From positions 1 through 33,449 of the IMG/VR virus record IMGVR_UViG_3300014720_002486: a stretch of DNA of 33,449 nt; one strand, 5' to 3'. The notes under the pieces are model-generated. The model was not told the DNA's origin. It searched no databases and saw nothing but the letters and a program-made list of their open reading frames with translations. Position numbers and translations under genes: made by a program. Shown here piece by piece: positions 16,221 to 23,576 of this stretch (its first letter is position 1; each line of letters begins with the position of its first letter). The stretch comes from a virus.

Positions 16221-16953
16221 TTTAAATTGGTCACAATATCAAGAATACTTTAAACGATTAGGAAATAATAAAGATAATATTGTTCTTATCAATAATTTTA
16301 TTGAAGATAATGATTTAAAATTAATTAATCAATACCTAGATAGTCATAAAAATGATGATAGTTTTATGGGTGGTAAAGATATTAGAGAAGAACAAGTAAA
16401 GAAAGAAAATTTAGAAGTATACGGTCTTTTAATTAAATACGAAGAAAAAATTTTTAATGAGGCTAAAAAGTTATTTACAGATAAATACAGTATACCACTT
16501 AAGAGACAGGCTGTTAATAGCACACATTTTGTAAAATGGGTTCCTGGAATGAAGTCTGGATTACATTGTGACTGTGAAAAACCAGACGGAAGCCCAGCGC
16601 TGGCTGCCGATTTTTTCAAATACAATGTTTCAGTTTTAATGTATCCAAACGATCAGTATTTAGGCGGAGAAATTACATTTCCCGATTATGATTTAATTAT
16701 AAAACCAAAGGCTGGAGATATGATTTTATTTCCAGGTAACGGTGGATACAAGCATACTGTTGAAACAATTACAGATGGGGTAAGATATACAATGCCAAGT
16801 TGGTACACATATAATATTGAAACCACTGTAGAAAAAAAACATTGGACCTATAAAGACTCTGTGCAATTATGGCCAGAATCAGATATTTTAGATCCAGTAG
16901 GAGATAAAACTAGAGAAAGTTATTTACGTGAAAAATCAAAAATGGAAGAATGA
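16213..16953 (+). CDS. 2OG-Fe(II) oxygenase (C)
   Basis: 246-residue prolyl-hydroxylase-type enzyme. Iron ligands HCD in GLHCDCEKP (about 115-123), LGGEITFPDYD, distal His in GYKHTVE, and the 2OG Arg in DGVRYTMPSWY. All key residues are intact. An unusual C-terminal 45-residue tail (after YTYN) is charged. Overlaps the WhiB gene by 26 bases, so the two are probably translated together. Confidence 0.87.
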   Translation: MDNLNWSQYQEYFKRLGNNKDNIVLINNFIEDNDLKLINQYLDSHKNDDSFMGGKDIREEQVKKENLEVYGLLIKYEEKIFNEAKKLFTDKYSIPLKRQAVNSTHFVKWVPGMKSGLHCDCEKPDGSPALAADFFKYNVSVLMYPNDQYLGGEITFPDYDLIIKPKAGDMILFPGNGGYKHTVETITDGVRYTMPSWYTYNIETTVEKKHWTYKDSVQLWPESDILDPVGDKTRESYLREKSKMEE

Positions 16954-17218
16954 CGCAAACTGTTTAGATTATGACACTAACTTCTTTTTTGATAAATATG
17001 AAGAAGGTAGCGTAGACTTTAAAATTAACATAGATCAGTTTTGTCAAAAATGTCCTATTATAAAAACTTGTTTTGCAAATGGCGTTTCTGGTAAAGAATA
17101 TGGAGTTTGGGGGGGGATATATTTAGAGGCTGGAGAGCCTTCTAAAGAATTTAATTCTCATAAAACTAAAGAAGACTGGAGTAATATTTGGAAACAGTTA
17201 ACTTTAGAAATTAATTAA
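16928..17218 (+). CDS. WhiB-family [4Fe-4S] regulator
   Basis: 96 residues. Four Cys in WhiB order: Cys near 11 (DANCLDYD), then CQKCPIIKTC (C-x2-C-x5-C, about 38-47), followed by the GVWGG turn (about 56-60). WhiB proteins bind an oxygen- and NO-sensitive cluster and contact the primary sigma factor to change transcription; the family is confined to actinobacteria and their phages. The basic AT-hook-like C-terminus of typical WhiB proteins is reduced to scattered lysines. A phage copy could block or redirect host sigma activity, as mycobacteriophage WhiBTM4 does for WhiB2. Confidence 0.88.
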   Translation: MKNQKWKNDANCLDYDTNFFFDKYEEGSVDFKINIDQFCQKCPIIKTCFANGVSGKEYGVWGGIYLEAGEPSKEFNSHKTKEDWSNIWKQLTLEIN

Positions 17219-17223
17219 TAAAT

Positions 17224-17454
17224 ATGTACACAGATGCTATGAAAAGGGTATTTAGATCTATAACCCCACCCAAAAATTTTAAGGTAGATTTAATAGATAA
17301 TGACCACTTTATAACAGTAAGGGCTGATGAGGTGGCCTTTACAAATCTTGAACATGATGATAAAATAGAAGCAGTGAGATATATGATAACAGTTAAAAAG
17401 GCATTAGAAGATCAAGGCGCTATTGTTTTATTAACAAGAAAGGCTGTAAAATAA
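17224..17454 (+). CDS. Unknown protein, 76 residues
   Basis: Compact alpha/beta sequence (NFKVDLIDNDHFITVRADE, then two helices and a final strand AIVLLTRKAV). Stops on the start of the next gene (TAATG). No family recognised. Coding supported by conserved spacing and shared codon use. Confidence 0.65.
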   Translation: MYTDAMKRVFRSITPPKNFKVDLIDNDHFITVRADEVAFTNLEHDDKIEAVRYMITVKKALEDQGAIVLLTRKAVK

Positions 17455-17939
17455 TGCAAACATTTTTACCATCTACAAACTTTGCTTGGGCTGCTCAAAT
17501 GTTAGACTCTAAGAGATTAAATAAACAAATATTAGAAGGCTACCAAATACTTAATGTTTTATCTGGTCAGTCACCTACTGGTGGTTGGCGTAATCATCCA
17601 GCGGTATTAATGTGGAAAAATCATGAAGGGGCGTTGTCTAAGTATTTAGATTATATGATTGCAGAAGCAAAAACACGAGGAATTAAAACAGATAAAAATG
17701 AATTAAATATAAAGGGCTTATTTAATAAAGTCGGTAAATCTTGGAATTATGTTATGCCTAAATGGTTTGATAATGACTTAGATTCAATGCGTATTGTCAC
17801 AACGCATAGAGCAAATTTATTTAAAAAAGATCCATTTTATTATGCTAAATTTCAGTATGCAATAAATAGTCCATATAACACCACATGCTGTTCAACATGC
17901 CAATATTATTGGGTAACACATAAGGATAGAAATGATTGA
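17454..17939 (+). CDS. DenV/MSMEG_6572-like DNA glycosylase family protein
   Basis: 161 residues. MQTFLPSTNFAWAAQMLDSK, RLNKQILEGYQILNVL and WRNHPAVLMWKNHEGAL (about 48-64) match the actinobacterial and phage family annotated as pyrimidine-dimer DNA glycosylase/endonuclease V. The C-terminal half has HRANLFKKDPFYY and a Tyr/Trp ending (YYWV). Ultraviolet-damage repair would suit a surface-water phage. T4 DenV itself is only distantly similar, so activity is inferred from family labelling. Confidence 0.75.
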   Translation: MQTFLPSTNFAWAAQMLDSKRLNKQILEGYQILNVLSGQSPTGGWRNHPAVLMWKNHEGALSKYLDYMIAEAKTRGIKTDKNELNIKGLFNKVGKSWNYVMPKWFDNDLDSMRIVTTHRANLFKKDPFYYAKFQYAINSPYNTTCCSTCQYYWVTHKDRND

Positions 17940-18105
17940 TTTAAGAGGTACACCAACACATGTCTGTATTTGTGGATCAAAAATTTGGAATATAAAAGCC
18001 ATGTTTGAAGATGGCGCTATTGCGTTATACTTTTTAGATATGAAATGTGCAGAGTGTGGTGCCTTGGCAACTGCTCCTACAGAAGTTGATGGGGGAGGAG
18101 TTTAA
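17932..18105 (+). CDS. Small zinc-ribbon protein, 57 residues
   Basis: Two Cys pairs: VCICGS (about 12-17) and MKCAECGA (about 40-47), a classic four-Cys zinc ribbon. It overlaps the previous gene by 8 bases and its stop overlaps the methyltransferase ATG (TAATG). Function unknown. Confidence 0.75.
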   Translation: MIDLRGTPTHVCICGSKIWNIKAMFEDGAIALYFLDMKCAECGALATAPTEVDGGGV

Positions 18106-18800
18106 TGCCTTTAGTTCCAGTAATGCCATTAAATGGTGAAGAAAACATAGAAAATGGTCAAATAGATTGTGCCTACCCCATATCTAAAGAACAACTATCT
18201 GATGCAAAAATAGTAACATCAAGAGAAGACTATATATTAACTTTACCCCAAAATATAAGATATTTAGAAGCGGGGGTTGCCTGGGGGTATTATTCTTTGC
18301 TGGTGGCAGAAAAACTATCTCCATCATCAATAACTCTTGTAGATTGGTATAATCAAGATTTAAAATGCTGGTCTTGGAGAAAATTTGGAGAATGTAAGTG
18401 TACTCCTAAACATGAAATGAAATATGATGGCGCTAACCATATGGATTATATAGCAAAAGAATTTTCTAAATATAAAAATTTAGAATTGATTAAAGGAAAT
18501 GCTGAAGAAATTTTATTAAATTTATACCCAAGTCAAGAATTCGACTATATCTATATTGATATTACCAATGATAGAAAACCAGTTAGACAAACATTAAATG
18601 CTGCAGCAAATTTAGTGGCTGTCGGGGGAGTAATTGGTCTTAATGACTATTTAATTTATGATGGAATTATAGAAAATAGGCCATATGCAACTTATCAAGT
18701 TGTTAATGAATTTTTGTATATAAATAAAAATTGGAAAGTTGATGCTATTGCATTGCATGTTTTAGGGTTTTATGATATATATCTTAAAAGAGTTTCATAA
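18105..18800 (+). CDS. Class I SAM-dependent methyltransferase
   Basis: 231 residues with a Rossmann-fold core: RYLEAGVAWGYYSLLVAEKL (about 44-63) is motif I, ITLVDWYN the acidic end of beta-2 that binds the SAM ribose, LELIKGNAEEIL motif for the adenine pocket, and FDYIYIDITND (about 149-159) the beta-4 strand. Resembles sugar or small-molecule O-methyltransferases of the Methyltransf_24 kind. The following gene encodes an SGNH-like protein, continuing the theme of substituent-adding enzymes. Confidence 0.8.
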   Translation: MPLVPVMPLNGEENIENGQIDCAYPISKEQLSDAKIVTSREDYILTLPQNIRYLEAGVAWGYYSLLVAEKLSPSSITLVDWYNQDLKCWSWRKFGECKCTPKHEMKYDGANHMDYIAKEFSKYKNLELIKGNAEEILLNLYPSQEFDYIYIDITNDRKPVRQTLNAAANLVAVGGVIGLNDYLIYDGIIENRPYATYQVVNEFLYINKNWKVDAIALHVLGFYDIYLKRVS

Positions 18801-19687
18801 TGCATAAAGAATATTTTATAGATAAAGAGTCTGTTGGACCAAATACTAAGGATATTTTTTTAAATCAATTTGATATAACCTGGGCAGAGGGTAAGACAAA
18901 AAATAAAATTTTTACAAAACTTCCTATTGAGAAAATAGAAGATAATCAAGACGATGGATCAATCATATATAAATATAATGATGATTTTTTTAGATGTGAC
19001 AATTTTAAAAAAACACATGAAGGAATTCATATATTGTTTGCTGGCTGTTCTCAAAGCGAGGGGGTTGGAGGTAATATTGAAAATTCTTGGACCAATATTT
19101 TATACAATAAGATTAAAGAAAATAATAAAGTTGATGACTTTTATAGTATTGCAAAGGCTGGTTACGGATGGCAAAAAATAATATCTAACTCATTAATATA
19201 TTTTAGAAAATATGGAACGCCAGACTATTTCTTTATTTTATTGCCAAACGTTGGCCGAATGTATGAATGGGAACCTTTAGAAAATAAATGGCTATACAAA
19301 CAAAAATATCCTGAAATTTTTATAAAAACAATAAAAGAAAAAAATGAAATTGGTTTTTCAGAGTCAGAATATATGAAATCAATTATTGATTTTAAATCAT
19401 CCTGGAATCTCTTTGAAGAGTTTTGTAATTCTAAAAATATTAAAATGCTGTGGTCTACCTGGGATGAATTAGATAATATAAATTATAAAACTATTGGCAC
19501 TTCTGATAATTACATAGAGGTTGCAAATCAAAAAAATATGGAAATATATTTTGAAAACTATATAAAAAATAACAAATTAAAAAATGATGACATGAATAGA
19601 AGGGATGACCATTATGGCACCCTGTATAATAGATATTGGTCAGATAACTACTATAAAGGAGCAAGATCAAGATGGGAAATAAGATAA
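18800..19687 (+). CDS. SGNH/GDSL-like protein (C)
   Basis: 295-residue third paralogue. FRCDNF, then FAGCSQSEGVGGNIENSW (about 79-96) with Ser in GCS, AKAGYGWQKIISNSL, FILLPNVGRMYEW and C-terminal NRRDDHYGTLYNRYW containing the Asp/His pair. It is clearly closest to the 9541-10428 product (shared SEGVG/TEGVG and PNxxRxxEW). Begins on TAATG after the methyltransferase, so translationally coupled. Esterase or acyl-transferase activity is inferred. Confidence 0.7.
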   Translation: MHKEYFIDKESVGPNTKDIFLNQFDITWAEGKTKNKIFTKLPIEKIEDNQDDGSIIYKYNDDFFRCDNFKKTHEGIHILFAGCSQSEGVGGNIENSWTNILYNKIKENNKVDDFYSIAKAGYGWQKIISNSLIYFRKYGTPDYFFILLPNVGRMYEWEPLENKWLYKQKYPEIFIKTIKEKNEIGFSESEYMKSIIDFKSSWNLFEEFCNSKNIKMLWSTWDELDNINYKTIGTSDNYIEVANQKNMEIYFENYIKNNKLKNDDMNRRDDHYGTLYNRYWSDNYYKGARSRWEIR

Positions 19688-19773
19688 AAATTTTAGTTCA
19701 AGGCTTATTTTTAAAAATAAAAATGAGAAAAGTAAGAAAAGAACTAAAAAGACCTAGAAAATATATTTACTAG
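19672..19773 (+). CDS. Possible very small basic protein, 33 residues
   Basis: ATG inside the last codons of the SGNH gene; encodes a Lys/Arg-rich peptide with a short hydrophobic centre (ILVQGLFLKIK). Overlapping start is typical of this genome, but length and low complexity make it uncertain. Confidence 0.35.
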   Translation: MGNKIKILVQGLFLKIKMRKVRKELKRPRKYIY

Positions 19774-19777
19774 GGTG

Positions 19778-19810
19778 TATACTATATATATCCCCTGAAA
19801 AGCGGGATAT
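19778..19810 (+). promoter_or_regulatory. -10 TATACT and leader hairpin
   Basis: TATACT (19778-19783) followed by a stem ATATCCC/GGGATAT (19788-19794 with 19804-19810). Depending on the exact start, the hairpin would sit at the 5' end of the mRNA for the holin-like gene and could stabilise it or gate the AAGGAG at 19827-19832. Confidence 0.45.
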
Positions 19811-19836
19811 GACAATTGTCTAACAAAAGGAGAAAC

Positions 19837-20124
19837 ATGTCAAAGAAATTAGATACAAATCAATTAAAGGCAATGGGCGCATCGTACGGACGCTCTATGC
19901 TAGGTGCGGGGATTGCTCTTTATATGGCTGGAGTGACCGATCCTGCAGATCTTTGGACTGCTTTGGTTGCTGCATTAGCCCCTGTCTTGTTAAGGGCTGT
20001 AAACCCTAATGACAAGGCTTTTGGGGTACTTCCAACTGCTTCTGCAGTAGAGGTAGCACTAAGAGGTATTAAAGCAGATCAAATTAAAAAGAGGGCTGCT
20101 ACAAAGAAATCTGTAAAAAAGTAA
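19837..20124 (+). CDS. Holin-like small membrane protein
   Basis: 95 residues: a hydrophobic stretch from GASYGRSMLGAGIALYMAGV, a polar turn TDPADLW, a second hydrophobic stretch to APVLLRAVNPND, and a Lys-rich tail. This layout and the LLRxVNPxDxAFG segment resemble actinophage holins. ATG 19837 is preferred to an upstream TTG because AAGGAG fits it. It sits in its own unit, with promoter, leader hairpin and intrinsic terminator, and its GC content is well above neighbours, consistent with strong expression. It could also be another abundant small membrane protein. Confidence 0.6.
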   Translation: MSKKLDTNQLKAMGASYGRSMLGAGIALYMAGVTDPADLWTALVAALAPVLLRAVNPNDKAFGVLPTASAVEVALRGIKADQIKKRAATKKSVKK

Positions 20125-20137
20125 TAATATAGTAATT

Positions 20138-20166
20138 AAGGCCATACCAAAAGTGTGGCCTTTTTT
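20138..20166 (+). terminator. Rho-independent terminator
   Basis: AAGGCCATAC pairs with GTGTGGCCTT (one wobble) around a 5-base loop, followed by a T run. Confidence 0.88.
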
Positions 20167-20167
20167 A

Positions 20168-20196
20168 TTGACAATTAATATCAAGAACTGTATAAT
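20168..20196 (+). promoter_or_regulatory. Consensus promoter TTGACA-17-TATAAT
   Basis: Perfect -35 (20168-20173), 17-base spacer, perfect -10 (20191-20196), then six bases to ATG 20203. The strongest sigma-70-type promoter in the window, and leaderless. Confidence 0.85.
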
Positions 20197-20202
20197 TAAT
20201 AC

Positions 20203-21117
20203 ATGATAAAAAAAATTATAACATTAATAAGTATTTCGTTATTTATTTCTACTACGCCAGCAATGGCAATAGAGGGTGGAGAGCCTGTTTATAATGATCC
20301 AAATGCTGTAGCAGTTGGGTTTGATAATCATGGTGGCTGTGGAGGGTTTATGTATACCTCAAGAATATTAATAACCGCTGCACATTGTACTTATGGGGTT
20401 AAACTTCCAAGTTTTGAAACATATAAATTATCTGATAATCAAGTTTTTGTTTGGACAGCAGATAAATTTAATAAAGATCCAATTTTATCAACAAAAATTT
20501 TTAGGCCAAATAATTTTGTTTGGCAAAGAACTGGAGAATATTGGGGCTATGGGAATGATTTTGCAGTTGTAGTTTTATCAAAACCAATTAAAATAAAAAA
20601 TAAAATTTCTTTAATTACTAAAGAAGAATTAGATTTATTTGTCAAAGATAAAACAAAAATAACATTAATTGGGTTTGGCAGGCAGTCTAAAGAAGATTTT
20701 CGAGGCTACAGAAATGCCAGCAAGGCAACTTTTGAACTTATAAGTCAACAAGAGGCAGATATTACAATTAATGAGTATAGGTCTAAATGGGGTCGTGGGG
20801 GCAAGTATGACTATCCAGCACACTTTAAAGTTCCAGTAGGAGCAGTAACCCCTTGTGATGGAGATTCTGGATCTCCTGTTATAATTGAAAATAATGAAAA
20901 AAGAATATTTGTGGGGCCTGTATCTTATATGCTAGGATCAACAAACTGTGGAGCAGATCCATTTTGGGGCAACAATGGTGCAGTACAATCTTTTTATCCC
21001 GCATATATGTTTGCTAATCTTGTTCAGGATGCTGAAAAATATGTTGAAGAAAAATATACAATAAAGGCTGCTAAAGTTATTACTAAATCAAAAGAAAAGT
21101 CAAAGAAAAACAAATGA
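20203..21117 (+). CDS. Secreted trypsin-like serine protease
   Basis: 304 residues. Signal peptide 1-22 (KK, hydrophobic core, cleavage after PAMA) releases a mature N-terminus IEGGEP, which resembles the IVGG end of active trypsin. The triad is complete: His in ITAAHCTY (about 60), Asp in GNDFAVVVL (about 117) and Ser in PCDGDSGSPV (about 225). Two Cys pairs look able to form disulfides. The C-terminal 30 residues are Lys-rich. Thus an exported S1 protease, perhaps acting on the cell envelope, on competing phages or during lysis. Origin from a host gene is likely. Confidence 0.92.
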   Translation: MIKKIITLISISLFISTTPAMAIEGGEPVYNDPNAVAVGFDNHGGCGGFMYTSRILITAAHCTYGVKLPSFETYKLSDNQVFVWTADKFNKDPILSTKIFRPNNFVWQRTGEYWGYGNDFAVVVLSKPIKIKNKISLITKEELDLFVKDKTKITLIGFGRQSKEDFRGYRNASKATFELISQQEADITINEYRSKWGRGGKYDYPAHFKVPVGAVTPCDGDSGSPVIIENNEKRIFVGPVSYMLGSTNCGADPFWGNNGAVQSFYPAYMFANLVQDAEKYVEEKYTIKAAKVITKSKEKSKKNK

Positions 21118-21815
21118 TTAAAATAGTAGTAAACTCTCACCCTAGAACTGGAATTGCTAGACTGTTGGAATATATTAGAATATCTTATAATCGTACAAAT
21201 AAAAAAGAATATGGAGAATATTCTAATAGAAAAGATTTTCTTTTATGGACACATATTCCCGTTATGTTGTTGTCAAAATTTGACGATATAAAACAAATAA
21301 CTATTGTTAGAAATCCAGATGATGTAATACCCTCAGTGTGTGATAAATTAGACTCTGGAGTTGGTCTAGATGTTCACGACGGTCAAATAACTTATCATAA
21401 TACCAATGATAATTTATTTAATACAAAAGAAGATTATATTGCACACACTGTTAATAATGCCTGTATGGAATATCTATCTTATTTAGAAAATACAATAGTA
21501 AATTTTAATAATTTGACTGTATTTACTTTTGAAGATATAGTTAATAATATAGATATTGTTATAAATAAAATATCTTCTTATTTTAATGATGATCATATAA
21601 AATTTAATAAAGATATGATTTATATTTTGGATAAACAAATTCATAATAAATGGGAAGAAGAAGAAAAACAATTTTTAATTAGGGCAAATAGGGGGCCAAA
21701 ATCAAATAAACCAGAGTCTTATTATAAATTTAAAGAAGAATTTTTAAAGAATTCTTTACGAGATAAGATGTTAGAAAAATATAAAATGTTAGTTGATATG
21801 ACTAAAAATCTTTAA
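21114..21815 (+). CDS. Sulfotransferase-like protein (A)
   Basis: 233 residues. VNSHPRTGIARLLEYI (about 5-20) corresponds to the 5'-phosphosulfate loop and ITIVRNPDDVIPSV (about 61-74) to the 3'-phosphate site with Arg and Ser used for PAPS binding. The remainder is helical and Lys-rich. ATGA overlap with the protease stop. Acceptor unknown; no PAPS-synthesis genes are visible, so donor would come from the host. Convergent with the oxygenase at 21802-22413, overlapping it by 14 bases. Confidence 0.72.
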   Translation: MIKIVVNSHPRTGIARLLEYIRISYNRTNKKEYGEYSNRKDFLLWTHIPVMLLSKFDDIKQITIVRNPDDVIPSVCDKLDSGVGLDVHDGQITYHNTNDNLFNTKEDYIAHTVNNACMEYLSYLENTIVNFNNLTVFTFEDIVNNIDIVINKISSYFNDDHIKFNKDMIYILDKQIHNKWEEEEKQFLIRANRGPKSNKPESYYKFKEEFLKNSLRDKMLEKYKMLVDMTKNL

Positions 21816-22413
21816 ATTTTATAAAATATGATAAATTAAATCTAGTATTATTTTTATTTTCTGCAACTCCATGAATATAATAATCATTTCCAGGAAACAT
21901 GACAAGCATTTTAGGTTTAGGCTTAATGTTTATTTTTTTATCTGGGAAATATAACTCCCCACCATCATAGTTATCATTTAAATAAATCAAACTGGCAAGA
22001 TGTCCCGTCCAATGAAAGGGCAGGTCTTCTCCAGACTTTCTAATGCTATCTAAATTATTAAAATCAGTATTTGAATATTGGTCGACGGGGGTAACTTCAA
22101 CAATATCAGTATGCGGTTGCATGCTTGAGCCTTCTGGATGAACAAAAAGACAAACTTCATTGCCATCGTCTATAAAATCTAAACCATATAGTTCTTTTGC
22201 TTTTTCTTTTAAAATAATTTTATATTTATTAAAAATTTCAGATATTTCAAAAGGAAGTGGTTGATAAACATGATGGTCTTTAGTTTTAAGTTTAGAATTA
22301 ATTTCTTTAGTAAAATCTAACAACTTATCAAAAGAGTTTTCATCTAAAAAGTCTTCAATAATTTTAATATTATTTGTATCTGTTCCTATTATTTTTGATA
22401 TTGGATCTATCAT
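21802..22413 (-). CDS. 2OG-Fe(II) oxygenase (D)
   Basis: 203 residues on the minus strand. Ligands: HTD in MQPHTDIVEV (about 107-116), YDGGELYFPDKK, distal His in YYIHGVAE and Arg in NTRFNLSYF for 2OG. Complete active site. It starts from a leaderless promoter and diverges from the second sulfotransferase gene, with start codons only 43 bases apart. The ends of this gene and the first sulfotransferase gene overlap, so the three genes form a compact oxygenase/sulfotransferase module. Confidence 0.88.
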   Translation of the reverse strand: MIDPISKIIGTDTNNIKIIEDFLDENSFDKLLDFTKEINSKLKTKDHHVYQPLPFEISEIFNKYKIILKEKAKELYGLDFIDDGNEVCLFVHPEGSSMQPHTDIVEVTPVDQYSNTDFNNLDSIRKSGEDLPFHWTGHLASLIYLNDNYDGGELYFPDKKINIKPKPKMLVMFPGNDYYIHGVAENKNNTRFNLSYFIKFKDF

Positions 22414-22419
22414 AATATG

Positions 22420-22450
22420 ATTATATCATAAATATAGACCATGATATAAT
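22420..22450. promoter_or_regulatory. Divergent leaderless promoter pair
   Basis: Minus strand: TATAAT at 22425-22420 with TGA before it, six bases to ATG 22413. Plus strand: TGATATAAT at 22442-22450, six bases to GTG 22457. Both spacings are exact. Confidence 0.75.
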
Positions 22451-22456
22451 GATATA

Positions 22457-23158
22457 GTGATTAATTTAAAAATACTAATAACATCTGCCCCAAGATCTGG
22501 ACATGCTTGGTTTGCTTATTATTTAAAACGAACTTTATATCATAGTAAATTAATAGATATAGGCAATAGTTTAATAGAAAGAAATAATTATCCCCTAATG
22601 TTGGATGGAATTTTTAATAATGCTGTTCAAACAACTGTATGGAGAAGGCCAGACCAAGTAATTCCATCAAATGGTACAAAATTTTTAGGAGGGCTTGGAA
22701 TTAACTATTCACAAGGATTGGTAATGCCAGTAGAATTAGATCAATCTGGAGTTACCATTCCTGGAGTAGTTGATGAACAAATAAGACAATATATGCGATG
22801 GGCTGAAGGCTTAAACAATAACTTAAATAACATTGTTCCATTTACTTTTGAGCAAATAACACAAGATCCAGAAATGGTGTGTAATTTTTTTATTAAATAT
22901 TTTAATTTAAACGATATCAATGTTAATGATTTTAATTTTGATGATTTGTTTAATTCTGCCTATATAGATATTTTTCAACATATAAAAGTTGATAAAAATT
23001 ATAGTAACGCTATGCCAATAGAGGAAAAACCAGAGGTTTATTATGAAATACAAAAAGAAATGGTCAAGGATAATAAATATCATTTTGCTTTAAGTAAATA
23101 TGAAGAAACATTAAATAATATAAAGCATAGACAGTCTATTCTTTTTAATAGTTATTAA
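22457..23158 (+). CDS. Sulfotransferase-like protein (B)
   Basis: 233 residues with a GTG start fixed by the promoter spacing. ITSAPRSGHAWFAYYL (about 7-22) is the 5'-phosphosulfate loop; VWRRPDQVIPSNG (about 57-69) is the 3'-phosphate motif. It is a paralogue of the 21114-21815 product in length and motif order, including VIPS. The 3' end overlaps the opposing HNH gene by 14 bases. Sulfation of a glycan or protein is inferred only. Confidence 0.75.
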   Translation: MINLKILITSAPRSGHAWFAYYLKRTLYHSKLIDIGNSLIERNNYPLMLDGIFNNAVQTTVWRRPDQVIPSNGTKFLGGLGINYSQGLVMPVELDQSGVTIPGVVDEQIRQYMRWAEGLNNNLNNIVPFTFEQITQDPEMVCNFFIKYFNLNDINVNDFNFDDLFNSAYIDIFQHIKVDKNYSNAMPIEEKPEVYYEIQKEMVKDNKYHFALSKYEETLNNIKHRQSILFNSY

Positions 23159-23423
23159 TTCCAAACCTTCTATTATAAGTTCTAATACGATGACAATTGG
23201 CACAAACAACTTCACATTTTTCAATTTCTCTAGTTATTGCTTTCCATGAAAACCCATCTCTGATCATTTGAGAAACATTATATTTTTTATCTTTAATATG
23301 ATCAAAATCTAAAATAATATGATTTTTAATTCCACAGTCTTTGCAGCCAGTATTTTCTTTAATTTGAGCAAGTTTATCTCTAAATTGTTTTTTTTGTCTA
23401 TGTTCAAGTTCTTTTTTAGTCAT
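23145..23423 (-). CDS. HNH endonuclease
   Basis: 92 residues from ATG 23423. CKDCG, DFDHI (the catalytic H-containing strand), then VCANCHRIRTYNRR give a zinc-stabilised beta-beta-alpha-metal fold with C-x2-C pairs. The N-terminus is basic and helical. Such small free-standing HNH proteins in phages are homing endonucleases, packaging nicking enzymes or unknown. The extended -10 lies 10 bases upstream, giving a very short leader. A structured RNA candidate lies directly upstream. Confidence 0.85.
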   Translation of the reverse strand: MTKKELEHRQKKQFRDKLAQIKENTGCKDCGIKNHIILDFDHIKDKKYNVSQMIRDGFSWKAITREIEKCEVVCANCHRIRTYNRRFGINNY

Positions 23424-23433
23424 AGATAAATGT

Positions 23434-23442
23434 ATTATATCA
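23434..23442 (-). promoter_or_regulatory. Extended -10 TGATATAAT for HNH gene
   Basis: Minus-strand TGATATAAT, ten bases from ATG 23423, preceded by TTG. Confidence 0.55.
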
Positions 23443-23452
23443 AACAATTAAG

Positions 23453-23566
23453 AAGCCTCACGTAGAAATTCAAGCACTTAGGCCCAAGTTATATGAGAGG
23501 TAACTATTCCATCCCAAGGTCTACGTGAGGCATGCCAGATATTTATTGTCGCTGTCTCCCCGACAA
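23453..23566 (-). ncRNA. Candidate structured RNA with 12-bp closing stem
   Basis: Perfect inverted repeat GCCTCACGTAGA/TCTACGTGAGGC (23455-23466 with 23520-23531) encloses 53 bases containing a smaller hairpin around ACTTAGGCCCAAGT (23477-23490). A second hairpin TTGTCG/CGACAA (23546-23551 with 23561-23566) precedes it on the minus strand, directly after two overlapping TATAAT elements (23566-23576). No ORF covers it and GC is far higher than in flanks. Orientation is inferred from the promoter. It is not a tRNA: no T loop or anticodon arm. Could be a regulatory RNA or riboswitch. Confidence 0.45.
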
Positions 23567-23576
23567 TTATATTATA

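Noticed and set aside
23455-23531. tRNA or tRNA-like gene
   Set aside because: The closing stem suggested an acceptor arm, but no T loop, D loop or anticodon arm of correct size is present on either strand.
23145-23566. HEARO/IsrB-type HNH plus RNA element
   Set aside because: The HNH protein is only 92 residues with no RuvC-like part, and the RNA candidate is much shorter than known guide RNAs; noted as an association only.
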